From Lentisphaerae bacterium GWF2_49_21 (lineage in GTDB: Bacteria; Verrucomicrobiota; Lentisphaeria; Victivallales; GWF2-50-93): DNA of 64,000 nucleotides. Position 1 is the stretch's first letter; each line of letters begins with the position of its first letter. The notes under the pieces were generated by a model. The model worked only from the letters and a program-made list of their open reading frames with translations. It did no database searches and was not told where the DNA came from. Shown here one piece after another: positions 14,784 through 24,036 of the stretch. The stretch lies in NCBI GenBank assembly GCA_001804805.1, contig MHBH01000043.1, positions 1 to 64,000 on the forward strand, read 5' to 3'. The translations under genes were made by a program, and so were the position numbers.

Positions 14784-16286
14784 TCAGGATCCTTTAATGC
14801 CGTTCATAAGCTTTTCAAACTGCGGACGGTGCTCTTCAACGGCTTGAGAGCTCTTATCAAAGACATGCGACATGTCGATGGCCTCGCGGCGGTGCCAGTG
14901 CTTCAGATCGTCGAGATCGGCGATTGTCATATTCGGCATCAGTTTCTTGAATTCAGGAGATACATTTCGCGGTATCCCGAGATCGATTATCAGCATTTTC
15001 CTGGTCTGGTCCATGAACGGAGCATGTCCGTTATGGATGAGATAGGCAGGAGTCGTTGCTACAGAAATTATGATCTCAGCAGAAGGAAGATGGTCTTTCA
15101 TCTCGTTAAGATTGCAAAGCCTGATCTTCTCTCCATGTTTGACTTCAGGGCGGTTCATATGGTAGCACCAGGTGAAGGAACATCCTTTGGCGATCAGTTT
15201 TTCCGCAATTGCCTGGCCTATTATGCCGGTTCCGATGAGCATCACGCCGTGCTTTGAAATATCCGGAAAAATGTCAGAAGCATACTTGAGAGACAGATCC
15301 TCAATTTCGAAAGCTGAGAACATGGGTTCGACGATCTGGCGGATATGCTTCGAGATATGGAGAGTGTTGTCAAACCATTCCTGCATCAGTTTTCCAGCCC
15401 AGCCTTTTGACTTCGAATAGTCGAGAGCGCTCTTGAGCTGCGCGGTTATGTGTTTCTCGCCGGGTGTCTGGGACATAAGTCCGGCGCAGACAAAAGACAT
15501 ATGCCTGAAGGCGTCATATCCGTATTTCATGTAGTATGAATCATCGCGGAGGATGTCAAATCCTAATATCTTCAGCAGGAGCTTCTCAAGAGGCTGTGAC
15601 GGAGATACAAATGCAACCACCTCGATCCTGTTGCAGGTGTTGACGAGCATGAACTCGTGGACTCCAAGGAGATTGGTGAGCATTTCGCCGGTACAGTCAA
15701 ATCTGTCGCCGACCAGATGCACAGACTCACGTTCGTTGAGGCTAAGGTAGTTCTGGTCAGTCCCGATGACAAGCATTTCAGTCTTCGAGATGAAATCCAT
15801 ATGCCGGGATATCTTCTCCTTTATCAAGCGGCTCCTCCTGCAGGAGGTTCCGCCGGTTGAGACTGACACCATGAGGCCGTCCTTCTCGATAGATGCCGGC
15901 GTGATGAAGGCGCCATCCTTCCAGTTCTCATCAACGGCACAGCAGAGTATCCCCTGCTTTTTGCAATGCTCAAGGACTTCCGAGTTTACAGTACCGCTGT
16001 TTGTAGCGGAAAACACAAGGGCCATGCCTTTCAGGTATGATGGCTCAAATTTACTTTTTACAATTGAAAGACTATCCGGTGATCCGAGCTCCGTTATTTC
16101 AGGATCGATCTCAGGAGCCAGTACAGTGACATGAGCATGTGCCTTGAGCAGAAGCTGGATCTTGTGGAGCGCGACGCTGCCTCCGCCGACGACAAGGCAT
16201 TTCCTCCCCTTGAGGAGGAGATTTACCGGGAATGTCTTGTGCTCAGTTTTAGTGTTTGTTTTCATGATTTTCGCACACTGTTTCAT
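14784..16286 (-). CDS. hemA: Fusion of precorrin-2 dehydrogenase and glutamyl-tRNA reductase
   Basis: The first 160 or so residues match the SirC/Met8 fold that oxidises precorrin-2 to sirohydrochlorin (VVGGGSVALHKIQLL, an Asp in CCAVDENWKDGAFITPA, VSTGGTSCRRSRLI). The rest is HemA, which reduces glutamyl-tRNA: catalytic Cys in LVNTCNRIE and NADPH-domain GTGIIGQAIAEKL. The usual GxNHKTAPV start of HemA reads GTDQNYLSLNERE, and the C-terminal dimerisation helix region is shortened by about 80 residues. HemA joined to a CysG-like domain is known in Clostridium hem operons. ATG at 16286 or GTG at 16295 are both possible. Confidence 0.92.
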   Translation of the reverse strand: MKQCAKIMKTNTKTEHKTFPVNLLLKGRKCLVVGGGSVALHKIQLLLKAHAHVTVLAPEIDPEITELGSPDSLSIVKSKFEPSYLKGMALVFSATNSGTVNSEVLEHCKKQGILCCAVDENWKDGAFITPASIEKDGLMVSVSTGGTSCRRSRLIKEKISRHMDFISKTEMLVIGTDQNYLSLNERESVHLVGDRFDCTGEMLTNLLGVHEFMLVNTCNRIEVVAFVSPSQPLEKLLLKILGFDILRDDSYYMKYGYDAFRHMSFVCAGLMSQTPGEKHITAQLKSALDYSKSKGWAGKLMQEWFDNTLHISKHIRQIVEPMFSAFEIEDLSLKYASDIFPDISKHGVMLIGTGIIGQAIAEKLIAKGCSFTWCYHMNRPEVKHGEKIRLCNLNEMKDHLPSAEIIISVATTPAYLIHNGHAPFMDQTRKMLIIDLGIPRNVSPEFKKLMPNMTIADLDDLKHWHRREAIDMSHVFDKSSQAVEEHRPQFEKLMNGIKGS

Positions 16287-16386
16287 GTTATGCACTTAAA
16301 ATGAAATCTATGCCGGTTTCGTCCTGTTTTCAATTCATAGTCCTGTGAAAATTATTTATACTCAAGTCTTAAAAGACAAAGACATG

Positions 16387-16480
16387 CACGCTAAAGCTGT
16401 GAACTCCAACGAATTGAAAATCATATATAAATCTGCTTCTTTGTTTATCTGCATCAGTTGGAGGTCACAGCTTTAGCGTG
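16387..16480. repeat. Paired inverted REPs (24-base arms, 46-base spacer)
   Basis: CACGCTAAAGCTGTGAACTC... at 16387-16410 is the near-perfect reverse complement of the GTTGGAG-starting arm at 16457-16480. A second pair of the same arms lies at 23883-23970, and single arms occur at 37442 and 43335. Each arm is itself palindromic with a GGAG foot. Confidence 0.88.
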
Positions 16481-16544
16481 TGTATTTCCTATGGTCCAAC
16501 GGAATTACATAGCAACATTAGACTTTGCCCCTCACGTAGCTGCA

Positions 16545-18207
16545 CTACTCCAAGGTAATGAAGATCGCCCTGTGCGGAGTTTTATCCAGCGTGCGGATGA
16601 TGTGCCCTCGCCCAGTGGTATCCTCGGCAAGGAGTACGTCTCCGGCATTGAATCTCCTTTTAACGCCTTTGCCAGTTTCGATCTCGACGCCTCCGTCGAG
16701 GAAAACAACATACTGCCTGTGCGGTGCCTTGTGGAAATCAAAATCGCCCTCCGTCTCCAGAAATTTTATTCCTGATGTCTTTTGAAGGGTTGAAAACTTC
16801 AGTCCGGGTTCAGTCTCAGAAAGAGGAAGCACCACATCTTCAAAGAGCGATTCCCCGTCGGCACCGGTATAAATCCGGGTGATTTTCATCTTTTTATCCA
16901 GAGGTCTGGACTCTTTGAAGACACCATCCAGCCAGTCGAACACGACCTGGGCCATCAGGCTCCGGTTCAAGTTTATGCAGTGTTCCGAAGCTCCTTCGCT
17001 GAGAGGCGTCACGACAAACTTCTTGTTGGCGTTGGAAAGTCCGTCCATGCATTCCTTCTGCTGCCTCTTCGTCTCCTCGTTGGCATACTCGCCCTCGCCG
17101 ATCAGGGAAAGGAACGGGCATGTCACCTTTGTCGGATCAAACTGGAACTTGGCGTTCTTCTCCACCTGTCCCTTGACATCGGAAGGCTCAAGCCCCCCAT
17201 CGCCAGACAATTACTGAAACGATGCTCTTTTTGAAAGGGGGCCAGTTGTCAATCTGTTCCTGTGTATCCGTACCAAAGGGCATCTGCTTGAACATCCTGT
17301 AGTTGTCAACCACTGCCGCACTGACGACCACTGCCTTGATGCGTTTGTCGAACATTGCGGTGCGTGGAACCATATATCCGCCGAAACTGATCCCGAAAAC
17401 TGCAAGCTTGTCCTGATCGACCTCCGGCCTGCTGCAAGCATAATCCAAAACGGCCTTCATTGGAACTTCAGGATCATATCGGAAGAAATGTTTTTCCACG
17501 GGAAGCTTGCCCTGCCCGGGAATATCCACGGTAAGGAAGTTGTAACCTCTTTTGACGGTCTGCTGCCCGATATAGAAATAATTGTCCTCGGCAAAGGTCT
17601 CACCGCCGCCGATCATGATCAGGGTCTTGCACTTCTTACCGCTATTGTCAGCTTTCATGAAATAGCCTGGCAGGACAGTGTTTTCAAAAGGTATCTCGAA
17701 GTATTCCATCGGCGGATCAGAAAGCTTCCCGGCAGCCTGCATGCTGGAACGGACTTTCGCCGCAAGCGTCTTGAATTTGGGATTGTCCGGCATCATTGAA
17801 ACAAGTGCAGCCCTGTAGCAGACACATGCCCTCTTGTAGGCATCACCTGCGCTGAGCTTGTGCCCAGCAGCCAGCGACTTCTCCGCCCTTACCTCGATCA
17901 AAATCCCCATCTTCTCCCATTCTTCCTGCCAGCTTTTCGGATCTCCATCCTTGATCTTGCCTGCAACCTGCAAGGCTTCGCCAATCTCACAGCCACCACC
18001 TGAAATATTCCCAAGCACCCAACCGAACCAGAAGTCCATCTCATTGTCGTTGAAATGAACTTTTACATAGGACCTGTGTGCGTCATAATTCTCCTTCTGC
18101 TCATTCAGCTTGTCTTTTAGCGCCTTGTCTCCATTGTCCGGATTCTGCGCATATAGATCCGCGACAGAAATTAAAACGCATATTAATGAGACATAGATTT
18201 TATTCAC
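16545..18207 (-). pseudogene. Exported alpha/beta hydrolase-cupin fusion, frameshifted
   Basis: The frames 18207-17188 and 17210-16545 join into one protein if one base of the C6 run at 17193-17198 is removed (reading WRWG then LEPSDVKGQ). The first part has a signal peptide, a hydrolase fold and the nucleophile motif FGISFGGYM. The second has the likely acid (FLSLIGEGE), the histidine (GASEHC) and then a cupin-like domain (residues near HKAPHRQYVVFLDGGVEI). Start is GTG at 18207 with AAGGGA upstream. It may be a real disruption, a slippage site, or a sequencing error. It follows the next gene upstream by 50 bases and probably shares its transcript. Confidence 0.8.
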
Positions 18208-18257
18208 TGCTATTCCCTTGTTTCTCGTTTTTCATTCTTTCATTTCCCTGCGGATTC

Positions 18258-21080
18258 TCACTGTTCCTTCATCTTCCAACTGGTCAGAACACGGAGGCCC
18301 GAATCCTCAAACTGGAGGTTAAGATTCAGCATGTCGAAACCGGCGAGAAATCCAAACTGGCGGTTTCCGGACTTATATTCCGGCTGAGTGGGATGAAGGA
18401 TGTCGCCGTAAACTGAACTGCGGATTTGCCCTTTCTCCCATATCCATTCCCCGTTCCCCGGATGTACCGGCGCAAAACCAAACATGGTACGGCTCAGTTC
18501 GGATGCCTCCTTGACGGAAGGAGCACCGCACGCCAGCAGCGGATAAAGATAGCGCTGGCCTTGGAACGAAGCCGCCCTCTCCTGTTCACAGGTGGCGGTA
18601 AAAAGTCCCGGCATCTGCAGGACGCCGGCCTCGGGATGGATTTCCAGTGCAATGGCGTTCAGATCCGCCACGCGGGATGGACCGACCGATGTCTTCTGCG
18701 ACCATGGCAGGTTGCTTAGGATCAGGAAATCCCCCTGGATTTCCATACCGAAACGGATGTTCACGATGTTCTCCATGGAGATCGAGCATATCCAGGCATC
18801 ACGTCCTTCCAGCTTATAGAAACTTGCAGAAGATCTTCCATTCCTTTCATTTGCCAATGCCGCAAGCGAGGATCCGAGCATCATGCGCTTGACGGCGGCT
18901 GAATCCTTGAGTTCAATGAAGATCTTGCAGGGTCTAGTAAGAACGGATGCTATCATCGGAAAAAACATCATCTGGTTCCTGCCTCCTCCTATCATCTGCG
19001 ATCCGAATATCCCCAGCGCGTCTCCGCCCCCAAAAGTTATGATCGGATCGGCGTCATATATCGCCAAGTGAACGCTAGGACCGATATTTTTCATGATCAT
19101 CGGGTTCAGCATGGCGTAGCCTGACAGCATGGAAAAAAAGTTTCCTGCGCTCTTGTCCCATGAATCCTCGGAAATGTTGGCCGAAAAAAGCAGGAGCGGC
19201 TTTGGCGTAAGGTCAGGCAGACGCAGCGGCTTGCCTTTCTCCTTGTGGCACAATCCCTCCTTGAGACCGTTGTAGAGGCTGTTGTCGATCAGCGGAAGAA
19301 TGAATGTGGTTAGCTGTAATTCACCGGCCGGACCGTCATCAAGTCGAAAGGCTATGGGATCGAAATACTGGCGCCAGAAACGGCTGTAGTTGTCCATGTA
19401 TTCCTTGTACACCGCCATCTCGGACTGGCTGACAGTTGTGACCGGATTATCAATGAGCGTCTTCATCCTGGCAGGCGAACCGTATTGCGGACATGAGGCG
19501 ACAAGGTTCTCGTCAAGCGTACAGTCCCTGGCGATGGCCGGTTCCTTGTCAAGATAGCCCTTGTCAAGCAGTGTCTTGATATCGGGCTTGCTCGATTGTC
19601 CGTCCAATTTATAGAGGAGAGCCGCTGCTGAAACGCTTTCCATTTCGGATTTGGCGACTAGGCGGCGGAGCTGGCCGATCTTGACTTCAGGGCCGACCAG
19701 GCGGCGGATGAAGGGATCCGAGAGGTAGCAGTAGAGGCGAGTTTCGGGACGCAGAGGCGTCTGGACAAGCATGTAGCGGAACTCCGCGCTCTGTCCGAGA
19801 CTGCCAACGCCCTTCGCCTTGCGCAGCGCCAGAATCTTCTCAGTTTCGCTCCTGGCCGTGCTGATGATGAGCATGTCCCCGTCCATCACCCAGAACGACT
19901 TCCCGGCCTTGCCGGTCTTCTCCTGCACCGTATCCTTGAGGCTGTCGATGCCTATCATGCTGAGCGCGGGCTTGAGCACCAGGGTGCTCGGGATGCGGGC
20001 CAGGACTGTGACTTCGGTCCCGTCAATGAACAGCAGGTCCGGAAATATCACCGCCATTTCAGTGACTGCGCCCGACTTGATCAGCAGGTCCCTCACCCAC
20101 TGTTCGCTGAGCGCAAGGCGATCGGCATAGCGTTCCTTGAGATTGTATGAAGCGGAATTCGCGGATGCCAGGGCTCCTCCCTGGAAGGCGAATTCGGCTC
20201 CGCCGTTCAGAAGTTCCAGGAGCGCTGTCGGCTTCGGGAAATAGACGAACGCATGGTCGGAAGGTACATTGTCAGCCATGGGCATTGCGACAGGCTGTGC
20301 GCCCTTGAGCATTTCCTCGAAAGGATGAGATTTGACATTCACGCCGGCAAGCGTTTCAACACCAACCATCTGTTCCTTGTTTGCCGTGGAGTTTTGCCTA
20401 AGCGGCTGCATCTGCAGTGTCTCCCGCACAGCCGCACGGCCGCCAAAAATGCTGAATGCATCGGTATTCTCGCCGCGTCCCCGTGGTTGGAAGTAACTAG
20501 CGTCGAAGTATTTCATACCGTACAATGTCTCGCATCGAGAGAGCCAGTAGAGAAGAACAGGCGCATCCCCGTTTATTGCCATTATCTCCCAGCCCATTGC
20601 CCGTCCCTCCGCCCATTCTGTCAGAACTCCACGGTCGCCTGCGGTCGCCGTTCCACATTGCCATGTGCATTCAATTTTCTCTCCTGTTTCATTGTTAGAC
20701 AGTTTAAGACGGACATTATCCAACTTTGCATCGGGCTTGACAATCGCGGAAACAATATAGCTTAGGGTTTCCGGCGCAGCTATCGCCTTTTTTGCATCAG
20801 CCCCTTCCCTCTTTTCTCCCTTGCCTCTGCCAGCGCGTTCACGATACATGCCTTCCATCGCCTTCTGTGACATCACAAGCTGTATTTTGGATAGGCCGGA
20901 ATCATTGCCTGTCTCCACAAGCGACCAGAATCCGCCGGCGGGGAGATCCAGTTTGCCGGAAAGGATGGTAATACCTAGTTTCGGATCCGTGTATTTCCGC
21001 GTATCGGAAAATGAGGTGTCTGCAGCAGAAGTAAAAGCGAGCAGCATGATCCAGATCAATGCAAAATATAGTTTTTTCAT
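18258..21080 (-). CDS. Large exported protein of unknown function
   Basis: The 940-residue product has a signal peptide (MKKLYFALIWIMLLAFTSAAD). I do not recognise a family. The body alternates beta-rich and helical stretches, with no membrane segment after the signal and no obvious catalytic motif; it is probably periplasmic or surface-located. Start is the ATG at 21078-21080, five bases after AGGGGGA; a longer frame to 21143 lacks such a site. Its promoter matches the tannase-like gene's in hexamers and spacing. The frameshifted hydrolase follows 50 bases downstream. Confidence 0.75.
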   Translation of the reverse strand: MKKLYFALIWIMLLAFTSAADTSFSDTRKYTDPKLGITILSGKLDLPAGGFWSLVETGNDSGLSKIQLVMSQKAMEGMYRERAGRGKGEKREGADAKKAIAAPETLSYIVSAIVKPDAKLDNVRLKLSNNETGEKIECTWQCGTATAGDRGVLTEWAEGRAMGWEIMAINGDAPVLLYWLSRCETLYGMKYFDASYFQPRGRGENTDAFSIFGGRAAVRETLQMQPLRQNSTANKEQMVGVETLAGVNVKSHPFEEMLKGAQPVAMPMADNVPSDHAFVYFPKPTALLELLNGGAEFAFQGGALASANSASYNLKERYADRLALSEQWVRDLLIKSGAVTEMAVIFPDLLFIDGTEVTVLARIPSTLVLKPALSMIGIDSLKDTVQEKTGKAGKSFWVMDGDMLIISTARSETEKILALRKAKGVGSLGQSAEFRYMLVQTPLRPETRLYCYLSDPFIRRLVGPEVKIGQLRRLVAKSEMESVSAAALLYKLDGQSSKPDIKTLLDKGYLDKEPAIARDCTLDENLVASCPQYGSPARMKTLIDNPVTTVSQSEMAVYKEYMDNYSRFWRQYFDPIAFRLDDGPAGELQLTTFILPLIDNSLYNGLKEGLCHKEKGKPLRLPDLTPKPLLLFSANISEDSWDKSAGNFFSMLSGYAMLNPMIMKNIGPSVHLAIYDADPIITFGGGDALGIFGSQMIGGGRNQMMFFPMIASVLTRPCKIFIELKDSAAVKRMMLGSSLAALANERNGRSSASFYKLEGRDAWICSISMENIVNIRFGMEIQGDFLILSNLPWSQKTSVGPSRVADLNAIALEIHPEAGVLQMPGLFTATCEQERAASFQGQRYLYPLLACGAPSVKEASELSRTMFGFAPVHPGNGEWIWEKGQIRSSVYGDILHPTQPEYKSGNRQFGFLAGFDMLNLNLQFEDSGLRVLTSWKMKEQ

Positions 21081-21152
21081 AGGTCCCCCTTGCGTTTGGT
21101 TGTAAATGAATGGCGCTGAAATGACAGGAAATCTAATTTTCATAATGTTGGA

Positions 21153-21181
21153 AAGATAGCCAGATATGGAGCATAAATCAA
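21153..21181 (-). promoter_or_regulatory. Promoter of the 940-residue exported protein
   Basis: TTGATT (21181-21176), a 17-base spacer and TATCTT (21158-21153) on the minus strand. Identical elements and spacing occur at 9251-9279 and 11131-11159. Confidence 0.6.
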
Positions 21182-21196
21182 GGGCTCCGCCTGTTT

Positions 21197-21274
21197 GCAG
21201 TAGCGCAATTTATTACGTCTTGTTGCATGAAAGGAATTCCCTAAAATGAAACGTTCAATAAATTGAACTACTAC
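21197..21274. repeat. Two REP-like palindromes
   Basis: CAGTAGCGCAATTTATTACG at about 21198-21217 and GTTCAATAAATTGAAC followed by TACTAC at about 21253-21274 are in opposite orientation. They belong to the GTAGTAG-footed group. Confidence 0.65.
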
Positions 21275-21329
21275 AAACGAACAAGCACCCTTAGCTTGGA
21301 GGCGGAAAGAACTGGAATAAAACGATCTC

Positions 21330-22463
21330 CTATCCCAGATCTCCGCAGTTTACCCGCAGGACCTCTACAGATTCTTTGCGCCGTGAAATGATCACGTTCA
21401 GATATCCTCCGTGTACCAGCGTGTGCGGATAACCATATTCTCCGCCCTTGTACATCCCTGCAAGGCGCTGTGTATACGGTTCGTTTCCTATGATGAAATG
21501 CCTGTCGAAAGTGTATCCGTCATCGGACAGCGACAGGACTAGGGGGAAACGTTCCCAGCGCGGAGTGGCGTCCGGACATCCGACATAATAGTGGCGACCG
21601 TCGGGCAGCCGTCCAAAATGGAACTTGGTGGCATTGTCGCTGAACTCCGTCTTCTGCGGCGCGCTCCAGCTCTCGCCGTTGTCGTGGCTCTCGCTTACGC
21701 AAAGACGTTCAGTGTTTGTGCGCAGAAGCATGTGAAGCACTCCGTCTCCAGTCTGCAGGAATGAGCCTTCACAGCATGGCAGAGCCCATTTGCGGTCCTT
21801 GTGCACCTTCCAAAATCCTTCTGAATCGTCCACTGTCTCCTTCAGCCGTTCAGGCGCATACAGCCCGGCGGGCTTCCACCCTTTGACACCTGAAGGATCG
21901 TCTGTCCACGGGAACATGATGTTTCCGGAGATGATCAGGCGTCCTGAGGCGATGCGCTGCGGGCCGTGGTTGGGGACTATCGGCAGTCCGAGCGACAGCG
22001 GCTTGTCCCAGCTATTGCCGTCGGAAGAACACATCACCCAGAGATCCGTACCCTCATGTCCGGAGTCAACCTTGGCCGGAAGCTTGTCAAGAGCTTCCCG
22101 CGAAAACTCATATTTCCCAATGTATGCATTCAGCACATTCTGGCAGACGTGGAACCCGCAGGCGGTCAGGACAAGTTCGGAATGCACACCCTGCCGGGTG
22201 TCAAGCAATGGACGCGGACTGCTCCATATCCTGCCATCCACCGAGTCACTCATCAGCACCCGTTGTCCGGGGGAATCTTCGTGCTCCCGCCCGTTGGACC
22301 AGATGGCGAAATATCTGTTGTTGAAAAACGCCAGATGCGGATGATGGGAATACATCCATTCATGCTCCGGCTGATATAGCCTGAAATGTTCCACCGGCAA
22401 GATCCTCGCGGACGCCGCCGAATAATTCGCATTTGTGATAATATCTGACTTTTCCATGTCCAT
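21330..22463 (-). CDS. Sialidase-like (BNR/Asp-box) protein
   Basis: The roughly 377-residue protein has Asp-box-like turns of a six-bladed propeller (SDSVDGRIWSSP, SSDGNSWDKP, SESHDNGESWSAP), as in exo-sialidases and related glycan-binding proteins. No signal peptide is evident, so it may act in the cytoplasm on imported sugars. Catalytic arginines and tyrosine cannot be assigned with confidence, so sialidase activity is not established. Start may be ATG at 22463 or 22457; neither has a strong ribosome site. A promoter lies at 22505-22532. Confidence 0.75.
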   Translation of the reverse strand: MDMEKSDIITNANYSAASARILPVEHFRLYQPEHEWMYSHHPHLAFFNNRYFAIWSNGREHEDSPGQRVLMSDSVDGRIWSSPRPLLDTRQGVHSELVLTACGFHVCQNVLNAYIGKYEFSREALDKLPAKVDSGHEGTDLWVMCSSDGNSWDKPLSLGLPIVPNHGPQRIASGRLIISGNIMFPWTDDPSGVKGWKPAGLYAPERLKETVDDSEGFWKVHKDRKWALPCCEGSFLQTGDGVLHMLLRTNTERLCVSESHDNGESWSAPQKTEFSDNATKFHFGRLPDGRHYYVGCPDATPRWERFPLVLSLSDDGYTFDRHFIIGNEPYTQRLAGMYKGGEYGYPHTLVHGGYLNVIISRRKESVEVLRVNCGDLG

Positions 22464-22504
22464 CCATAAATTCAAAATATCTTGAAATTATGACTTCAGT
22501 CGAA

Positions 22505-22532
22505 AACTTATCTGACCATGACAAAGAATCAA
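22505..22532 (-). promoter_or_regulatory. Candidate promoter of the sialidase-like gene
   Basis: TTGATT (22532-22527), a 16-base spacer and TAAGTT (22510-22505) on the minus strand. The GH-like gene at 24037 has the same -10 element and spacing. Confidence 0.5.
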
Positions 22533-22551
22533 GGCACCCAATAAAGAATAA

Positions 22552-22575
22552 GCTTTGTGGCTCCGAGGCTTTGTG
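22552..22575. repeat. Octamer array
   Basis: Units GCTTTGTG, GCTCCGAG and GCTTTGTG follow without gaps. Closely similar arrays occur at 29250-29273, 44033-44056 and 44285-44308. Confidence 0.7.
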
Positions 22576-22670
22576 CGGGAATAAGGAATTTAGGATTTCA
22601 AGCATTTGGCTATATCCGCCATGACGAAGTATAATATGCCGGAAAAACTTTTGCAAAGGACTGTGCCATC

Positions 22671-23876
22671 ATGGAATCTGACGAACAAAATGACAATGCC
22701 GTCAAACTGAGACAATTCTTCGAAATCCTGAACGGATGCTTCGGAGAGAGTTCCTTTGTCAAGCTCATCCTCGGCAAGTACCGGGGGGATGAAAAGGATC
22801 TGAGGACCATTAAAATCCTGCTGATCAAGATCCAGGAACAGGATACACTGTCATTTGTCCATCAATACAAGACCAAGGACATCACAAAGAACTTTCCCGT
22901 CAAAGATGGAATTGAGACCGTCCGCGGACTTCTTGGCAAGGATTTCAAAAGCGCACACCTGTTCTCATTGACCGGGGATGTTCAATTGGAATTCAGCAAA
23001 AGGGACAGGTGTATCTTGAACAGCAGCAGGGCAACATGCAGCGATGTCCCTGTCAAAATCCACAACCGCGAGAAGGAACGGATGATCGATCAGGACAGAG
23101 CTTTCCTTACAGCCCTTGGAATCACCGGTGAAGATCACAAGGTTCTCCATTCCATGAACAGGAAATGGAAGCAGATCAACGTTTTCCTCGAGATTTTCCA
23201 AAGGGCGCTTCTCTCGTCACAGCTTTCCAAGATGCAGAATATCAACGTTGTCGATTTTGGATCAGGAAAAGGTTATCTGACTTTTGCCGTTTATGATTTC
23301 CTGCGAAATTCGCAGAAGATGGATCCGCAGGTCACCGGTGTTGAACTCAGGGAGGAGCTTGTCCGGCTCTGCAATGATGTCGCCAGAGAACTTGAGATGG
23401 GCAAACTGCATTTCTGCCAGGGCGATCTTAAAAGCTACAATCCTGGAAAAACACATATCATGATTGCCCTGCATGCCTGCGATACCGCCACTGACCTGGC
23501 AATCCACATGGGCATCCGTTCAGGTGCGGAGATTATCATGTGCGCTCCATGCTGCCACAAGGAACTCAGACCGCAGATCGTTGTTCCTTCTGCTCTAAAA
23601 GCATCACTGCGTTTCGGAGTGCATCTCGGCCAGGAGGCTGAAATGGTGACGGACAGCCTGAGGGCGCTCCTGCTTGAGGCGTCCGGCTATGAAACACAGG
23701 TGTTCGAATTCATATCGCTTGAACACACAAGCAAGAACAAGATGATCCTTGCGGTAAAGCGCTGCGATGTCCCGGAGAAGAAGGAAGAAGCCCTCTCACA
23801 GATAAAGGCAATCAAGGATTTCTACGGGATCAGGGAAGTTGCGCTCGAAGAGTTGTTGAAGAACTCAATTCAGTAA
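22671..23876 (+). CDS. SAM-dependent methyltransferase (Methyltransf_32-like)
   Basis: The 401-residue protein has a Rossmann methyltransferase core in its second half: SAM-binding VVDFGSGKGYLTFAVYDFL, then ALHACDTATDLAI and the APCCHKEL segment. These features recall the family that includes METTL25 and GSTCD-like proteins, members of which act on RNA or protein; the substrate here is unknown. The N-terminal 150 residues are a separate helical region with no recognised motif. It stands alone on the plus strand among minus-strand hydrolase genes and is followed by a paired REP. Confidence 0.82.
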   Translation: MESDEQNDNAVKLRQFFEILNGCFGESSFVKLILGKYRGDEKDLRTIKILLIKIQEQDTLSFVHQYKTKDITKNFPVKDGIETVRGLLGKDFKSAHLFSLTGDVQLEFSKRDRCILNSSRATCSDVPVKIHNREKERMIDQDRAFLTALGITGEDHKVLHSMNRKWKQINVFLEIFQRALLSSQLSKMQNINVVDFGSGKGYLTFAVYDFLRNSQKMDPQVTGVELREELVRLCNDVARELEMGKLHFCQGDLKSYNPGKTHIMIALHACDTATDLAIHMGIRSGAEIIMCAPCCHKELRPQIVVPSALKASLRFGVHLGQEAEMVTDSLRALLLEASGYETQVFEFISLEHTSKNKMILAVKRCDVPEKKEEALSQIKAIKDFYGIREVALEELLKNSIQ

Positions 23877-23882
23877 AGACAT

Positions 23883-23970
23883 CACGCTGAAGCTGTGAAC
23901 TCCAACATTGATACAAAATAAAAATCCTGATTTACCGCTGCCTTTAGTTGGAGTTCACAGCTTTAGCGTG
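23883..23970. repeat. Paired inverted REPs (24-base arms, 40-base spacer)
   Basis: The arms 23883-23906 and 23947-23970 are nearly identical to those at 16387-16480 but the spacer differs in sequence. It begins seven bases after the methyltransferase stop and may act as its transcript end. Confidence 0.88.
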
Positions 23971-24036
23971 TGCATTTAGATCTTCTTCCAAAAGGGAAAA
24001 CTGGCGACCGACGACCTTCTCCTGCTTCAGCGCGTC

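Noticed and set aside
20253-20765. A 170-codon open frame on the plus strand
   Set aside because: It lies opposite the 940-residue exported protein and has no ribosome site or recognisable motif. Codon shadow.
21330-22463. Calling this gene a true sialidase
   Set aside because: Asp boxes are present but the arginine triad and catalytic tyrosine could not be placed, so only a family-level call is made.
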